Below are positions 35,558 to 46,517 of a stretch of 64,000 bases of DNA, piece by piece. Below the pieces are notes generated by a model. That model was given only the letters and a program-made list of their open reading frames with translations. It had not been told where the DNA came from and searched no databases. This stretch comes from Phaseolus vulgaris (Eukaryota > Streptophyta > Magnoliopsida > Fabales > Fabaceae). The stretch's first letter is position 1, and each line of letters begins with the position of its first letter. A program made the translations under genes and the position numbers. The DNA lies in the NCBI RefSeq assembly GCF_000499845.2, contig NC_023753.2:25195899-25259898 (forward strand). The letters run 5' to 3'.

Positions 35558-36558
35558 TGATCCGGTCGGTCATCGGTAGTCGATGACGTCAGCAGCAGAT
35601 AACCACGTGGACCACTCGCAGGGTGACACGTGGATCAGGTGGCAGAGAAATCAGGGAGGAGATCACCCAGAACGGTGATCAGTGGTCAGTGACCGAGTGG
35701 CCACCGACAGATCAGTTCCAAGATAAACACCTGGGGGGAGCGACGCCACATCGGTAGTCGATGACGTCAGCAGCAGATAACCACGTGGACCACTCGCAGG
35801 GTGACACGTGGATCAGGTGGCAGAGAAATCAGGGAGGAGATCACCCAGAACGGTGATCGCGAGAAGCGACAGATCAGTCATCGGGGTTTCGTGTTACACG
35901 CAGTTAAACTGGGACTGAGATTCCCAGCGAGAGCGTTACGCATGGACCTCGCATGATCATATCTCAGAGAAAGTGGAGCTGCTCGCCGGTAGAATCGTGC
36001 ACGAGAGTGGCCTGAGGGAGTTAGTAATCCGGTCAGTGATTGGTGACTCTCTTAACCCATTACGTGCATGACATTGTGAAGGGGAAATCGTTTAGGCAGA
36101 GAGCAATGCTTGGTGAGTGTGCCTAGTCCAGCCACACCTGGTATTCTCCTGGGAGTGTGCGATTCACCCAGATGTAAGAAACACGCTAAGTTAGTCCGCA
36201 AGGGAATAACTTAGGCGCACAAAGAGATGCGCTAGAGCCCTTCAGGTAGTGACATGTGTACGGTTAGATGTAAGTTGCATGCCTCCACGTGTCACCATCT
36301 GAGAGGGGCGCGACCAAGATAAAGGTGCACTCCGCGTCGTGAAAGGTACACACAGAAAAACACACACACACGCACCCACGTTTTTACTGGATGTGGTACG
36401 TTTTCGCACAATAGCGTAACAGAATTCTGACACACGCAGAGGATAGCGTAACAGAATTCTGTTAGGCACAGACACAGAGAGAGATATTCAGGGATATTTT
36501 TTTTTGGTGGTTCTGTGACCTAACTTGAGCGTCGGAGTGCAAACGGCCGCTAGAGGCG
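35558..36558 (+). repeat. Tat-H 3' LTR, 5' part duplicated and 3' end lost
   Basis: Positions 35571-35680 repeat at 35749-35858, separated by ~68 bp not found in the 5' LTR, so the CRE/G-box cluster is doubled. The LTR then follows the 5' copy to CTAGAGGCG, where it stops. About 125 terminal bp present in the 5' LTR are missing. Confidence 0.85.
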
Positions 36559-36572
36559 TCGGAGTGCAAACG

Positions 36573-36911
36573 TCAGAAGATCACCTTGGGCCCCGCGAAC
36601 GTGTTTGGGATAACTGCATCCAGAATCTCCTGCGAGAAGGGAGTGGAAAACTCCCTTGGCGGGGAGAGGTTCTCCATCTCGTCATGTTCACGTTGCCCCC
36701 GATTATTCCGCAAACCCCGGCGCAACTCCTCATTTATACGTTGGAGCTCTTCATTCCTCTCATGCGAGGCTTCGAGATCTGCTTGCATGCGTTCCTGTTC
36801 CAGCTTCGACTCCGCCATATCATCTTGCAGCCCCAGCATTATCTCCAGGACCTGTTGCATAGACAGTTCCGCTGGGGCCGCGCGTGCAGTACTTCGTCTT
36901 GTGGTGGCCAT
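36573..36911 (-). pseudogene. Tat-G gag N-terminus
   Basis: Starts MATTRRSTARAAPAEL (an in-frame ATG also lies 6 nt upstream), with the coiled coil ASHERNEELQRINEEL, then PREFSTPFSQEILDAV and GPKVIF. The next residues expected from F (TGVEDPEAHL...) are missing. A TGA is formed at the junction with the damaged H LTR. The gag resumes on the other side of H at 25226, leaving a gap of about 85 codons. Confidence 0.82.
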
Positions 36912-36997
36912 TTTCACGGTCTCTTCAAACCTCCTCCAACGTTACTATAACTTGATAGATCTTCTCAAACTTGCGATGGGACTGACGTTTTATATCG

Positions 36998-37017
36998 GCC
37001 CCACGGTGGGCGCCAAA
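36998..37017 (-). promoter_or_regulatory. Tat-G primer binding site
   Basis: The complement of TGGCGCCCACCGTGGGG, directly inside the 5' LTR edge at 37018. Confidence 0.75.
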
Positions 37018-38117
37018 TGTTCTGTCCGGTTGACCTGGGACGTCTTCGTGCGCGGCCTCAACCGTCAGCTAGGGACTCCTTCCCACTGGTTACCTGTGGA
37101 TTCCTGCAAAGAAGGACAAAAAGGGGCGCCCTAGCGGCCGTTTGCACTCCGACGCTCAAGTCAGCCAGCAAGAAACACAAAAAAAAAACTGAGCACATCC
37201 GTATCGGAGCACCGCTTATGGCACTCTGAAGGTGGTAAAAAGGAAACTGTGTCTAGTGTGTCCTTCTCCTTCTAGCACAGATCTTTCCCTAGTCCCTTGT
37301 GCATAACCTCAAGGCTCGAGCAAGCAACTAGAGAGTTTCTGGGAAATTTGCCAAAAGTTCCAACCACGTTCCCAACATTCTCGGCGCTATTTAAACTACC
37401 CTAGCATTTAAAGCGCCTTAAAGTGCTTTTAATTATAAAACGTAACGCATTTAATTAGCTCGTCTAATTAGAAAACGTAGCGCATTTAAGACGTTGAAAC
37501 GCTTGGGAGCCTTTATAGTACCTTAAACGCTCGAAACATAAACTGTATTAAATGACTTTAATTACCTGGTACCTGACTAAATGGTGTTTCTAATCTGACC
37601 TGGCTGTCGTACACATGGAGGGCCTCACAGCGCCATGACCCCATCTGGGGACGTTTCTTCGTGTGAGTCCTCCTGCTTGGGAGTGCTACTGCGCAAGGGG
37701 TGACCTGTTGGGTGCCAACTCATGCTCCCAATCCTCTAGTCACTCACTTTGAGAGCGTATCTGCCTTCCTTTCGTACCCTGTGCCTAGCTACCTTGGGCG
37801 TGACCCTCCTCTTGAGTCGTATCTGTCCCAAAGGCGTCTCTGGGGCGACAGGGGTACTTCACGAGTCAGGCTGCCCTACACTGGTGCTACCACTATGGCC
37901 TTGAAGCCACCTTTGTCTTCTCTTCATCACTACTCCGGATTTATCGGAACTCGAGGCCTTCTCACGGCGTCGCTCCCTCCATGGTCTTTCTTACCCATGG
38001 GTATCGGGGAACCACATTGTGATCGCCTTGTCTTAGTTGGGCGACGCCTTCACCTAGGCGACGCCTTATGTTGACTTTGACCTTGACTTTGTCAACGCCC
38101 GGATACGGGACGGTACA
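37018..38117 (-). repeat. Tat-G 5' LTR
   Basis: TGTTCTGTCCGG ... GGACGGTACA on plus. Collinear with 14087-15235 except for a ~49-bp GGCGACGC-containing segment absent here. Confidence 0.88.
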
Positions 38118-38795
38118 GTCGCTTTGGGGTGCCAAGGCGTCTCATTTCAGACAATGGCACCCAGTTCTCGAGCTAGCAGTTGGGAAAGTTGTGTACAAAA
38201 GTAGGAATCAAGCAGGTGTTCGCGTCAGTCGAACACCCCCAGACGAACGGGCAGGTCGAATCAGCAAACAGAGTTTTGTTGAGAGGATTGAAGCGCATAT
38301 TAGAGAAGGCTAAAAGGGCATGGGCAGAAGAGGTGCCAAGGATTGTATGGGCTTACCATACCACGCCTCAATCCTCCACCATGGAGACACCCTTCAGCTT
38401 AGTGTATGGATCGGACGCCATGATCCCAGTAGAGATCCATGAAAGCTCGCCTCGTTTCCTGGGTTTCGTGACGGAAGAATCCAACGAAGAAAGGAGGGTG
38501 AACCTGGACCTGATAGACGAGGCTAGGGAAGAAGCAAAAATTAAGGCCCAGGCCGTGAAGAAGAGTGGAGCGTCAGTACAGCTCCAAAGTGAAGCTGCGA
38601 CAATTCCAGATGGGTGATCTGGTCATGAGGAAGGCCCACTCCTACGAATTAGAAAACAAGTTGTCTCCCAAGTGGACCGGACCGTTCAGAATAACCAAAG
38701 TCAAAGGGAATGGTTCGTATAAGCTAGAGACTTTAGAAGGGAGCCCCATCCCACGTAGCTGGAACGCGACAAATTTAAAGTTTTATTTCTGTTGA
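38118..38795 (+). pseudogene. Tat-F integrase 3' half
   Basis: Continues the catalytic core after Tat-G: RFGVPRRLISDNGTQF, then TAG at 38174-38176 where homologues read Gln, then VESANRV with the core Glu. Downstream are FSLVYGSDAMIPVEIHESS, a one-base shift near 38565, and the C-terminal domain LVMRKAHSYELENKLSPKW ending LKFYFC. No chromodomain. Confidence 0.86.
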
Positions 38796-39786
38796 TGTTA
38801 TTCCAGTTGAAGTCTGTAAAGGGGACACTCTTTTTCCCTCCCGGGGGTTTTTTAACGAGGTCACCCAAATAAAGGAAGGAAAAGTTAAAATATTTTTGCT
38901 CTATTTTTTCTCTCATTCGAATCTAAGATCAAAGGTTAAAGAAACAAAGACGAAAACTTGAGGCGCCACCAAGATAAGGCGTCGCCAAGATGAGTCGTTG
39001 CCAAGTCAAGGCGCTAAAATCTGGGTGCCTAGTCCTTGATCAGGGGTTAAGGGATTCCTTCAGAACACCCCCTCCTCAAGTATGAACAGCTAGCCCCAGT
39101 GTCTGATGTTTAGAACGTTACACCTTGGTGTTTTTAGACATTCCATGGACGATACGGTACTATTGTTTAGACCTCCCCATGGGCGTTGGCACCAGAGCGC
39201 GACTTTTGTCCCAAAGTATTTAGACACGCTGAGGATGCCCAGAGCAGGTCTCCCCTCGAACGTAGACACCCAGCACAGGTAGGATAAGACCTCCTTGCCT
39301 TCGAGCGATGTTGAGGCCACAGAAGAACAGATAAGTCCTCCTCGCCCTTGAGCGATGTCGAGGCCAAAGAAGAAGAGACTCTCCTTTTCATCCTAAATTG
39401 ATGAGAAAGTCAGTACTGCCTTCGGCTACGAGTGCCTTGGGCCCCAGAAGGGTAAGTAGGAAGCAGGTTGAAGATCTCACAAGTTCAGAGGGAAAAAGAA
39501 ATTCGAAGATTAAGAAGAAGAAGCGTAGAAGCGTGAATCATCAAAGGGTGTGCCTCACGCCTTAAGAAGAAAGAATAAGAGGGAGAAATACGTTGAAGGC
39601 AAACACCAGTTGGGCCTTTGACGTAGAAAGGAAAGCAAATAAAAGCGCAAGAGAAATTGGAAGCACGTGAGGATAAAGTTTAAAATAAGCATATAAGCAC
39701 GAATCAAGAGTTATAATTACAGATGAAAGTTCACAATAGTTGCAAATTTAAGCAAAGGTAACTATGAGCAAAGAAAGGGGGAAGGG
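38796..39786. other. Tat-F spacer with post-pol box
   Basis: 38819-38875 carries the box GGGGACACTCTTTTTCCC ... GGGTTTTTTAACGAGG, ending near CCCAAATAAAGG. About 38960-39005 has GGCGTCGCC words. Nothing else is recognised. Confidence 0.6.
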
Positions 39787-41871
39787 CTATTCTCCAGAGG
39801 CCTCCAAAGGCACCAGCTTGCCGTCGACCACCTCGTTCAAGGGGCTGCACCCAGAAACGTCGATGCCTGGGTTCGCACAAGCAGCCTGAACAAGGGCCTC
39901 TGCGAACCCCTCAGCGAAACTGGTAGCAGACTCCCCTACCAGCTTCTCTTCAACAACTTTGAAATTGGCAGCTTGAGCTACCATCTCTTGGTCCTTGAAG
40001 GCCAAGGCAGAAGTCAACTCTTGGACTTTGGGTTGAAGGGACTCGTTCTCAGTGGTTAACCGGGAGCATTCATCAGTTTTGTTCGCAAGGGCGACCTCAG
40101 TCTTTCCCAGTGACTGCTCCTGATTCACACAGTGATCCTCAAGTTTCTTCTGGTAGGCTTTGGAAGTTTCTACAACCGCTTCAAGATCAGCAATTTTTGT
40201 GCGAAAAGGGACCACTTCATTAAGAAGCTCTGCCTGGGCTTGAGCCACCTCGTGCAGCCGTTTATTGGACTCCTCCCTTGCCTTTTGTGCCACCCTCAGG
40301 GACTCTTTGTAGGCACCCTCTTGACGCCCCCAGTGGGCGGCTAGCCTCTCTTTCTCCTCTTTGAGCTTCTCCTGCCCCTCTTTCAGAGAAGCAACTTCTT
40401 TCTCCAGAGCTTGGAAGGCAGAAGCTTGGGCGGTTTTGGCCCTGGACATGAAGAGGGACAAGTAATAGTACATGCTCTCCCTCTGGGGCTCTTCAGCTTG
40501 GCTGCTAGCAGATCCCAGGCTCAGAAATCCCCTTAATGACTCCTGCACTGATTGGGGAGGGGAAGTGGCGCTCGGTGGATCCTCGCTTAAGGAATCCGCC
40601 CCATGAGAAGAGGAAGTAGCAGAGGTGACCATCTGAGGGGCATGTTGGGTCCTTTGTCGTTTGAAGACTTGCCCCTCAGCAGAGTCCTCATCATCAGAAA
40701 CAACCTCCACCACCCGCTTGCCCTTGTCAAGGGGGGCTGAGGAAGCACCCGCCTCGACCAGCGCGAGAGGCACGGCTGCGATGGGAGGTGGAGAAGCTAG
40801 GTTTGTTGGATTCGTTGGTGTTGTTGCAGGTTGAGGTTGGGGGTTAGGAGAAGATGGAGGTGCGGAAGAGGTTGAGGGTGGAGACGCCAAAGCCCCATCT
40901 TTGGACTTCAGTACGTGGGCCAATCGCAACCGTCGTTGCCTATCCATTCTAGAATCTACACCAAGAAAGACAAGTATAGCAGAAGTTAGGCACAGGCTAA
41001 AGTTATAATGCAAAGGAGCAGACCAATCAGGCATCAAGCAGGAATTCAACAGAAATAAAGGCCAGAAAGCTACAGAGAAGAACATTCATACTTATATAAT
41101 TAGCTAGAGCGTCGGCATTGAACTCTAGACTTATCAGAGTGGCGGTCTCGAAGCCCCCCACACTGGTCAGGATCTGGCAAGCCTCTCGATCGTTCGAGGG
41201 CAGTTCATCCAGCGATTTGGACTTCATGGTTTTGACCTCATTCACCCAATACAGGGGAAAACCGTCAAGGGCAGAGGGGTCGTAGTCAGAGCAGCAGACT
41301 TTGAAAAATTTGCTCTTCCACCCCTTGAAGGATTGTTGGAAGAGAGATAGGAGAACCCTTCCAGGGATATTGCTGAGGCTCACCCAGAGGCTTTTCCCCT
41401 GTTTCTTCACTTCAAAGAAGTGCAGGAAGATGCAACGGAAGGGGTGCACCCAAAGAAGCCGCACAAAACGCCAAAAGCCTTGACGAAGGCCCAGCCATTG
41501 GGGTGCAGTTGTGCTGGGGCGATGTTAATCTCCATCAACAACTCCCTCTGAAACTGGGAGAAAGGCAAGAGCATCCCGATACGCTTGAAGACGACTTGGT
41601 AGAAGTAGAAGAAGGGGACCCCATTGTTGGCCCGAGCGTCCCCACATACGGGCTCCCCTAGAGTGCAAGGGAGCACTGCAATGTCATCATCATGCCTTTT
41701 CCTGAAGGAACGATGGTCGTAAGTAATTGGCTCCCCTATGTGGTCCCTCCAAGCTTTGGTGGACACTAGGCTCGAGCACTCATCGAGCAGTTCGACCGGA
41801 GCCCATGGGTATAGGTCCCTATAGTTAACGTTGAGGGGAGGGGGGTTGGCCGTCGTTTTGGTACGTGCCAT
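39787..41871 (-). pseudogene. Tat-F antisense gene (aORF)
   Basis: Exon 1 (41871-41092) starts MARTKTTANPPPLNVNYRDL; PFFYFYQVVFKRIGM, PNGWAFVKAFGVL, then a frameshift near 41430, FLHFFEVKKQ and DGFPLYWVNEVK. Phase-1 intron 40956-41091 (GTATGAATG ... TTGGTGTAG). Exon 2 (40955-39787) is fully open: basic N-terminus (MDRQRRLRLAHVLKSKDG), Ser/Pro/Thr-rich linker, an acidic SDDEDSAEG patch with KRQR, a coiled coil (EKEVASLKEGQEKLKEEKER) and the tail NEVVDGKLVPLEASGE. One break in about 650 codons makes this one of the best-kept copies. Confidence 0.85.
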
Positions 41872-42465
41872 TGGCGAAAACTGAAGAACGGAGAAGAAAA
41901 AAGGGTTCAGCAAACAAGGAGAAAAAGGGAGAGAAACCCTAAGAAAACCCCTACCCACGCGAGAAATTCAGGGAGAAAGGAACAGAGAAATGGGAAATGA
42001 AATACAAGAAATATAGAGGCATAAGCGAGCCCAGGTAGATATGAGATCAATATAGTAATGGGCGAGAATAAACGATAAAGAAAAATCATACCTTTGAGCG
42101 TTTGGATTGGTAAAAAGGTTGAGAAGGCGTGAAGAAAGCAGAAATCGCAGGGGAAACTCTGAGAAGATGAAAAGTGCAGAGAATATGAGAAGGGATGGAA
42201 CAGTGCCTTGAGGGGGCGCGATTTTGAAGAGTTATAACGTTAACTTGGGAGCGCTAACGACACTCATCGCCAGCCTTAGGATCGAGCTACGTGTCAAAAG
42301 ATTAACGCACAACTTAAGACGTCACATCTTTAGCGCAAAAGAACGTCGTGTCAGACTCTTAGGGAGTGTCAAGTCAAACTGAACAAAGGAATGTCACGTC
42401 AGCAAGAATGCCACGTAGATAATGAGGCGAGGCCTTAGTCTTTTCGCTGAAACAAGTGTCAGCAC
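41872..42465 (-). promoter_or_regulatory. Upstream region of the Tat-F antisense gene with 5'-UTR intron
   Basis: Minus-strand donor TCAAAG|GTATGATT and acceptor TTCTTCAG|TTTTC define an apparent intron at 41881-42091, 9 nt before the start. Next to the PPT is AGTCTTTTCGCTGA, shared with A, G and H. Confidence 0.63.
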
Positions 42466-42481
42466 AAGACTGGGGGGTTTG
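42466..42481 (+). promoter_or_regulatory. Tat-F polypurine tract
   Basis: AAGACTGGGGGGTTTG adjacent to the 3' LTR start. Confidence 0.82.
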
Positions 42482-43640
42482 TGTACCGTCCCGTCCCCGG
42501 GCGTTGACCAAACGACAAAGTCAACACATGGTGGGACCCTTCCAGGGACCCATGGAAGAAGGTCAATAGGTTGACCACTCGAGTCATCGCCTTGCTGAGG
42601 CATCGCCTAAGTAAGGCGTCGCCCAAGAGAGGCATCGCCTAAGTAAGGCGTCGCCCAAGAGAGGCATCGCCCAAGAGAGGCATCGCCCAAGAGAGGCGTC
42701 GCCCAAGAGAGGCATCGCCCAAGAGAGGCATCGCCAAGCAAGTGTACCGCCAAGTTAAAGCATTGCCAAGCTAAGACATCGCAAGGAGGCTTCAGGCCTC
42801 GACAGTTTAGAACAGTAACAAAGGGAAGAGAAAGGTGGCTTCAAGACCATAAGTTCTAGTACCAGTAGGGGGTAAACCTAACTCGTGAAGTACCCACGCC
42901 ACTGCTGGGAGACCCTGGGACAAATATGACCCGTGAGAGCGCCACGACCAGGGGAGAACCACGTGCATGGTACGAGAGAAAGGTAGATACACTCCCAGGG
43001 CGAGTGACTAGTAATCGGGGCGCATGAGTTGGCACCCAAAAAGTCAACCCACGTGACAAAAGCACTTCGCAGAAAAGAGGGCTCACACGATGGAAAAACC
43101 CTAAGTTGGGTGACGGCGCTGTGGGACCCTCTTCACAGAATAAAAGATCAAGTCAGAAGGGTACGTGGCAATACCCACGTGCTCATAAAAAGTTTCAGGG
43201 AAAGTTTGCCAAGGTATGCGTTAATTCAGTTAAGATTCGAATGTTCCAAGGAATGTTTTGATACGCCTTCAATGCGCTTTAACGCACTTTAAAGATTAAA
43301 GGTGTATAAAAAGGGACCTTGGGGCATTGGAAAAGGGACCGAGTTTTAACCTAATACACAGAGATACACAGAGAAAACTCTAGTTGTCTTCGCGGCACAC
43401 TCACAGTGAGCACAAGGCAATTATGGCAACATAGTTCAAGTCACACAGTTTCAGTTATTCAGTGCAGTTTGTTTTTTGATGTTTCTCGCCAGCTGACTTG
43501 ATCGTCGGAGTGAAAACGGCCGCGATGGCGTCCTTTTGTTCACTTCTCTTTTCAGGTGCCTTTGGCGGAGCAAACAAAGGTGCCCTAGCTCCCAAGGACA
43601 GGCCACGCGCAAAGACGATCCCGGTCAACCGGCCGGAACA
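42482..43640 (+). repeat. Tat-F 3' LTR
   Basis: TGTACCGTCCCG ... CCGGCCGGAACA, followed by GTGTC. Longer than the 5' copy because the 16-bp unit AGGCATCGCCCAAGAG is expanded at about 42597-42740. Confidence 0.9.
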
Positions 43641-44562
43641 GTGTCATATAATTTTTTGAGTTTCATATTTGATCCTTTGTGCATTTTCTGTTTTAGATTG
43701 AGTTCATGCTTGTATTCTAGACCTATACAAGTTCCTATACATCATTTTCCATTATGTCTTTGCTAGTTCATAATTGTGTTTTTCATTCCTATTAGGATTC
43801 CTCTATTTTTCTGAAAACGTGCTTACTGTTTTTCTTTATTGCAATTGATTTACTCACTGGAAAATTCTGAAATTCTGGATTTGTGTTCTTCAAAGTGTTA
43901 TAAAAGAGTAGAAAAAAGAAGTACTCAAAAATTCAAAGTACACAAAAAATGATAAATAAAATACAAAAAGTGTACAATTCTGCCGAAAAAAATACGGTAA
44001 TCTGGCAGCGATTTTGAAAATTTTATCTCAATTAATTGGCTTACTGTTTTTAAGTGATTCCAGTGCCATTATTTACTTAACATCTTGAAGTTTCTGTGGT
44101 TTAAATTTCATAATCCAGTTCGCTCTATATCATTTAAGTTAAATCAGTGAACATCAAGCACAGTTTGCATACAAATATTTTCCAGTAGCTAAATTTTTGT
44201 TTTCTTCATCTACTCTAGTGCTTTTCTTTAAGTATTCTTTTGTGTGCCTACTTTCTCATTGAGTTCCTTATTTTTCTTGCTTGTCTTTTGTTCATTAATC
44301 TTTGAGTTTGTCAAATATCTAGTTTTCCTTTTGTTCTAGCCTTTCATTGCTTATACTTTTCTTGTTTGTCTTTATTGCTTCTTTGGTTTTGTTGTGGTTG
44401 GCTTTGAGATTGGTGTGTCTTGCTTTGACATCTTTCATTTGAGGAATCCAAGACCTCAAGATCAGATTGGTGCAAGGACATTATTTCTTTGAGAGTGACC
44501 ATTTTCTGCTCAAATTCACTTCAGCAATTTCATTGCCAAGCTCACTGTTTTTGCTAATTTTG
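43641..44562 (+). other. C2 leader, second part
   Basis: AT-rich leader resumed after Tat-F. No gag or protease frame follows: near 44563 the leader joins directly to the protease/RT linker (compare 60560 in C1), so gag-protease is deleted. No other feature is seen. Confidence 0.7.
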
Positions 44563-45145
44563 TTTCATGAGGACCAAGTCATAATGAAGAAAAAGAGGGA
44601 GAGTGAAAAAGATAAAAAAGATAAAAAAAAGATAAGAGTTCTAAGCCTACACTTCTTGTGTCTAGGCATGAAATTGAAAGGGAAATAGTGGCTCATCATC
44701 CTCTTTTTTTAGCCATCCCTAGAACTCTTAGAGTAGAATCACTTGTTGATAGTTCTCATTGCTTGGAAAATTTGGTAGAAGAGTTTCAAGATGTGTTTCA
44801 AGATCCTCCAAATGGACTTCCACCTTTGAGAGGGATTGAGCACCAAATTGATTTGATACCGGGCTCTTCTTTACCAAACCGTCCAGCATATAGGACCAAT
44901 CCAAGTGAAACCAAGAAAATTCGCCAACAAGTTGAGGCTTTGATTGAGAAAGGGTGGGTTCAAGATAGCATGAGTCCTTGTGCTACGCCTATCATCTTAG
45001 TGCCAAAAAAGGATGGCACTTGGCGAATGTGTTCGGATTGTAGGGCCATCAATAACATTGCCATTAGGTATAGGCATCCCATCCCTAGACTAGATGATTT
45101 GTTGGATGAATTACATGTTTCAAAAATCCTTTCAAAGATTGATCT
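44563..45145 (+). pseudogene. C2 protease-RT linker and RT N-terminal half
   Basis: The frame from 44658 reads a linker (SRHEIEREIVAHHPLFLAI), VDSSHCLENLVEEFQDVF, then RT: HQIDLIPGSSLPNRPAYR, QVEALIEKGWVQDSMSPCA, ILVPKKDGTWRMCSDCRAIN and LSKIDL. It is cut at 45145 by Tat-B within the SKIDL...GYNQI motif. The style is that of chromoviruses, CRM-like in my judgement. Confidence 0.82.
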
Positions 45146-45919
45146 TGATCGACGTGTGCACCGCTTCTACCTCCGTCCTTCGTCGCGATCCACCTCAAGA
45201 ACCTGCAAAAGAACAGAGCGGCGCCGCTGCGGCCGATCGCACTCCAACGCCCAAGTCAGTGACCGAACCACCAAATACTAAGAGCAAGAACACTCAAGAA
45301 CTCTCAAGGAACCGTGTAATGTTCTCTCTCACAGTATGCTCAAGAACTCGCAAGCGTAAAGAGTATAATCTGAACGTGCGTACCTCAAAAGTTCGTTGGG
45401 GAACCCTTAAATACCTGGTCACTTTCTCTCTCCTGGCAGTTACAGACCTGGACACGTGGCTCGCATCCAGTCGTACACGTGCCATCATCTGGAGCCTCCT
45501 TGACTTGGGCGCTGCTTCTGACTCTCTTTTTGGCTAAGTTACTTATGCATGGTACTGCCCAGTGCATAGCCAACTTGGGAGCGCGATCTCTACTGGAATT
45601 GGCGAGTTAGGGTGCCTTTGTACACCTTCCCTGTGGTCTCGCCGGCCGCCTTCATAATCTGCACCACCTTCATCTTCGGCGATGTGCTTGCTCTGGCGAT
45701 CTCCAATCACTTGGTCGCCTGAGCTTACATCTGGCGACTTCATCTTCAACTGGGCGATCGCCGGTCCTGGTATGCTGGAGATCGGAGCACGCCAACTTAA
45801 TAACTGGCGACTTCACGAGCCCCCAGACTTCTTTCCCTTCTGCCAACCTGGCGTCTTGTCAACACGCCGATACTGTAGCTTGATGCCACGTCATCACTTC
45901 CGACTACCAGGGCGGTACA
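45146..45919 (-). repeat. Tat-B 3' LTR with 47-bp terminal deletion
   Basis: On plus it starts TGATCGACGTG, where the 5' copy has TGATC, 47 further bp, then GACGTG. The lost segment lies between two GATC copies (56352-56355 and 56399-56402). It ends CAGGGCGGTACA. Confidence 0.9.
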
Positions 45920-45935
45920 CAAGCCCCCCAGTCTT
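45920..45935 (-). promoter_or_regulatory. Tat-B polypurine tract
   Basis: CAAGCCCCCCAGTCTT on plus, the complement of the shared Tat PPT. Confidence 0.85.
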
Positions 45936-46517
45936 AAGCGAAGACTTGTCCAGCGAAAAGACTAAAAGAGTCACGTCAATACCGGTCTACGTGGCACTGG
46001 CGCAGAATTTCAAGCGGTTGTACTTTCTGCTTCTCTGACGCTCCACCAAACCCCTCACCCATCGCTCGACACGTGGCTTCATTAACTGTTACCTTCAGTT
46101 AACGTTTGCGCTTCCCAAACCCATTTCGAAAAACCCTTAAACCCATTTTCGCTCCACTGTTCCATCACTTTCTTCGCATTCTCAAACGCTCCAACTTTCT
46201 TCTGCAAAAAAACTCTCAACATTCTTCAACTTCCTGAATCACCAACTTCTTCCATCACTCTTCCGATCATCAAAAGGTACTTCCTTTCCTTCTTCTGCTG
46301 GTTTTTCTTGCATTTTAATCGATTCGCATCATCCTGTAACTGTCTGGTGCATACGCTGTGGGTTGTTTTTTCCATTTCTCCTTTCTCGTAACTTAGGGCT
46401 TCGTTAATCGTTGCAACGAACCAACGTTCGTTCGTTTTTCACCCTTCTCCCATGATCGAGTCAGCCCCTGCGAACCCTGATCATTTTATCTTTTCTTCTT
46501 CCTTTGCAGCTTCAACA
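45936..46517 (+). promoter_or_regulatory. Upstream region of the Tat-B antisense gene with 5'-UTR intron
   Basis: Donor TCAAAAG|GTACTTCC and acceptor CTTTGCAG|CTTC define an apparent intron at 46277-46509, 8 nt before ATG 46518. An upstream in-frame ATG (46452) lies inside this intron and is less likely the true start. Confidence 0.65.

Larger units (their letters stand above)
25227..36558 (+). mobile_element. Tat-H: Tat element nested in Tat-G gag, right end truncated
   Basis: Plus-oriented; 5' LTR 25227-26185, gag-pol to 31646, antisense gene 32622-34948, PPT, 3' LTR from 35558. The last ~125 bp of the 3' LTR and about 250 bp of adjacent G gag are missing, so no target duplication remains. 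It is the deepest level of the nest. The LTRs differ at roughly 20 of ~800 positions. Confidence 0.88.
14087..38117 (-). mobile_element. Tat-G: full-length Tat element inside the Tat-F integrase
   Basis: Minus-oriented. The 3' LTR is 14087-15235 and the 5' LTR 37018-38117; flanks are GTCGT (14082-14086) and GTCGC (38118-38122), one mismatch. The F integrase is continuous across the two flanks. The LTRs differ at about 33 of ~1090 positions plus a ~49-bp insertion in the 3' copy. It has two antisense genes (plus strand) and the longest pol frame of the window. Tat-H is inserted in its gag. Confidence 0.9.
7150..43640 (+). mobile_element. Tat-F: full-length Tat element with nested S1, G and H
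   Basis: TG...CA LTRs at 7150-8244 and 42482-43640, flanked by GTGTC at 7145-7149 and 43641-43645. Gag-pol is on plus (8351 to 38795, interrupted by S1 and G) and the antisense gene is on minus (41871-39787). By eye the two LTRs differ at about 40-45 positions of ~1090, which makes F the oldest measurable Tat copy here. Confidence 0.9.

Noticed and set aside
42597..42740. Possible CRISPR-like regular repeats
   Set aside because: Units are directly contiguous without unique spacers, lie inside an LTR, and the DNA is plant nuclear.
46452..46517. Upstream ATG of the B antisense gene (and the equivalent in A)
   Set aside because: In frame in A and B, but lies within the predicted 5'-UTR intron; F, G and H start after the acceptor.
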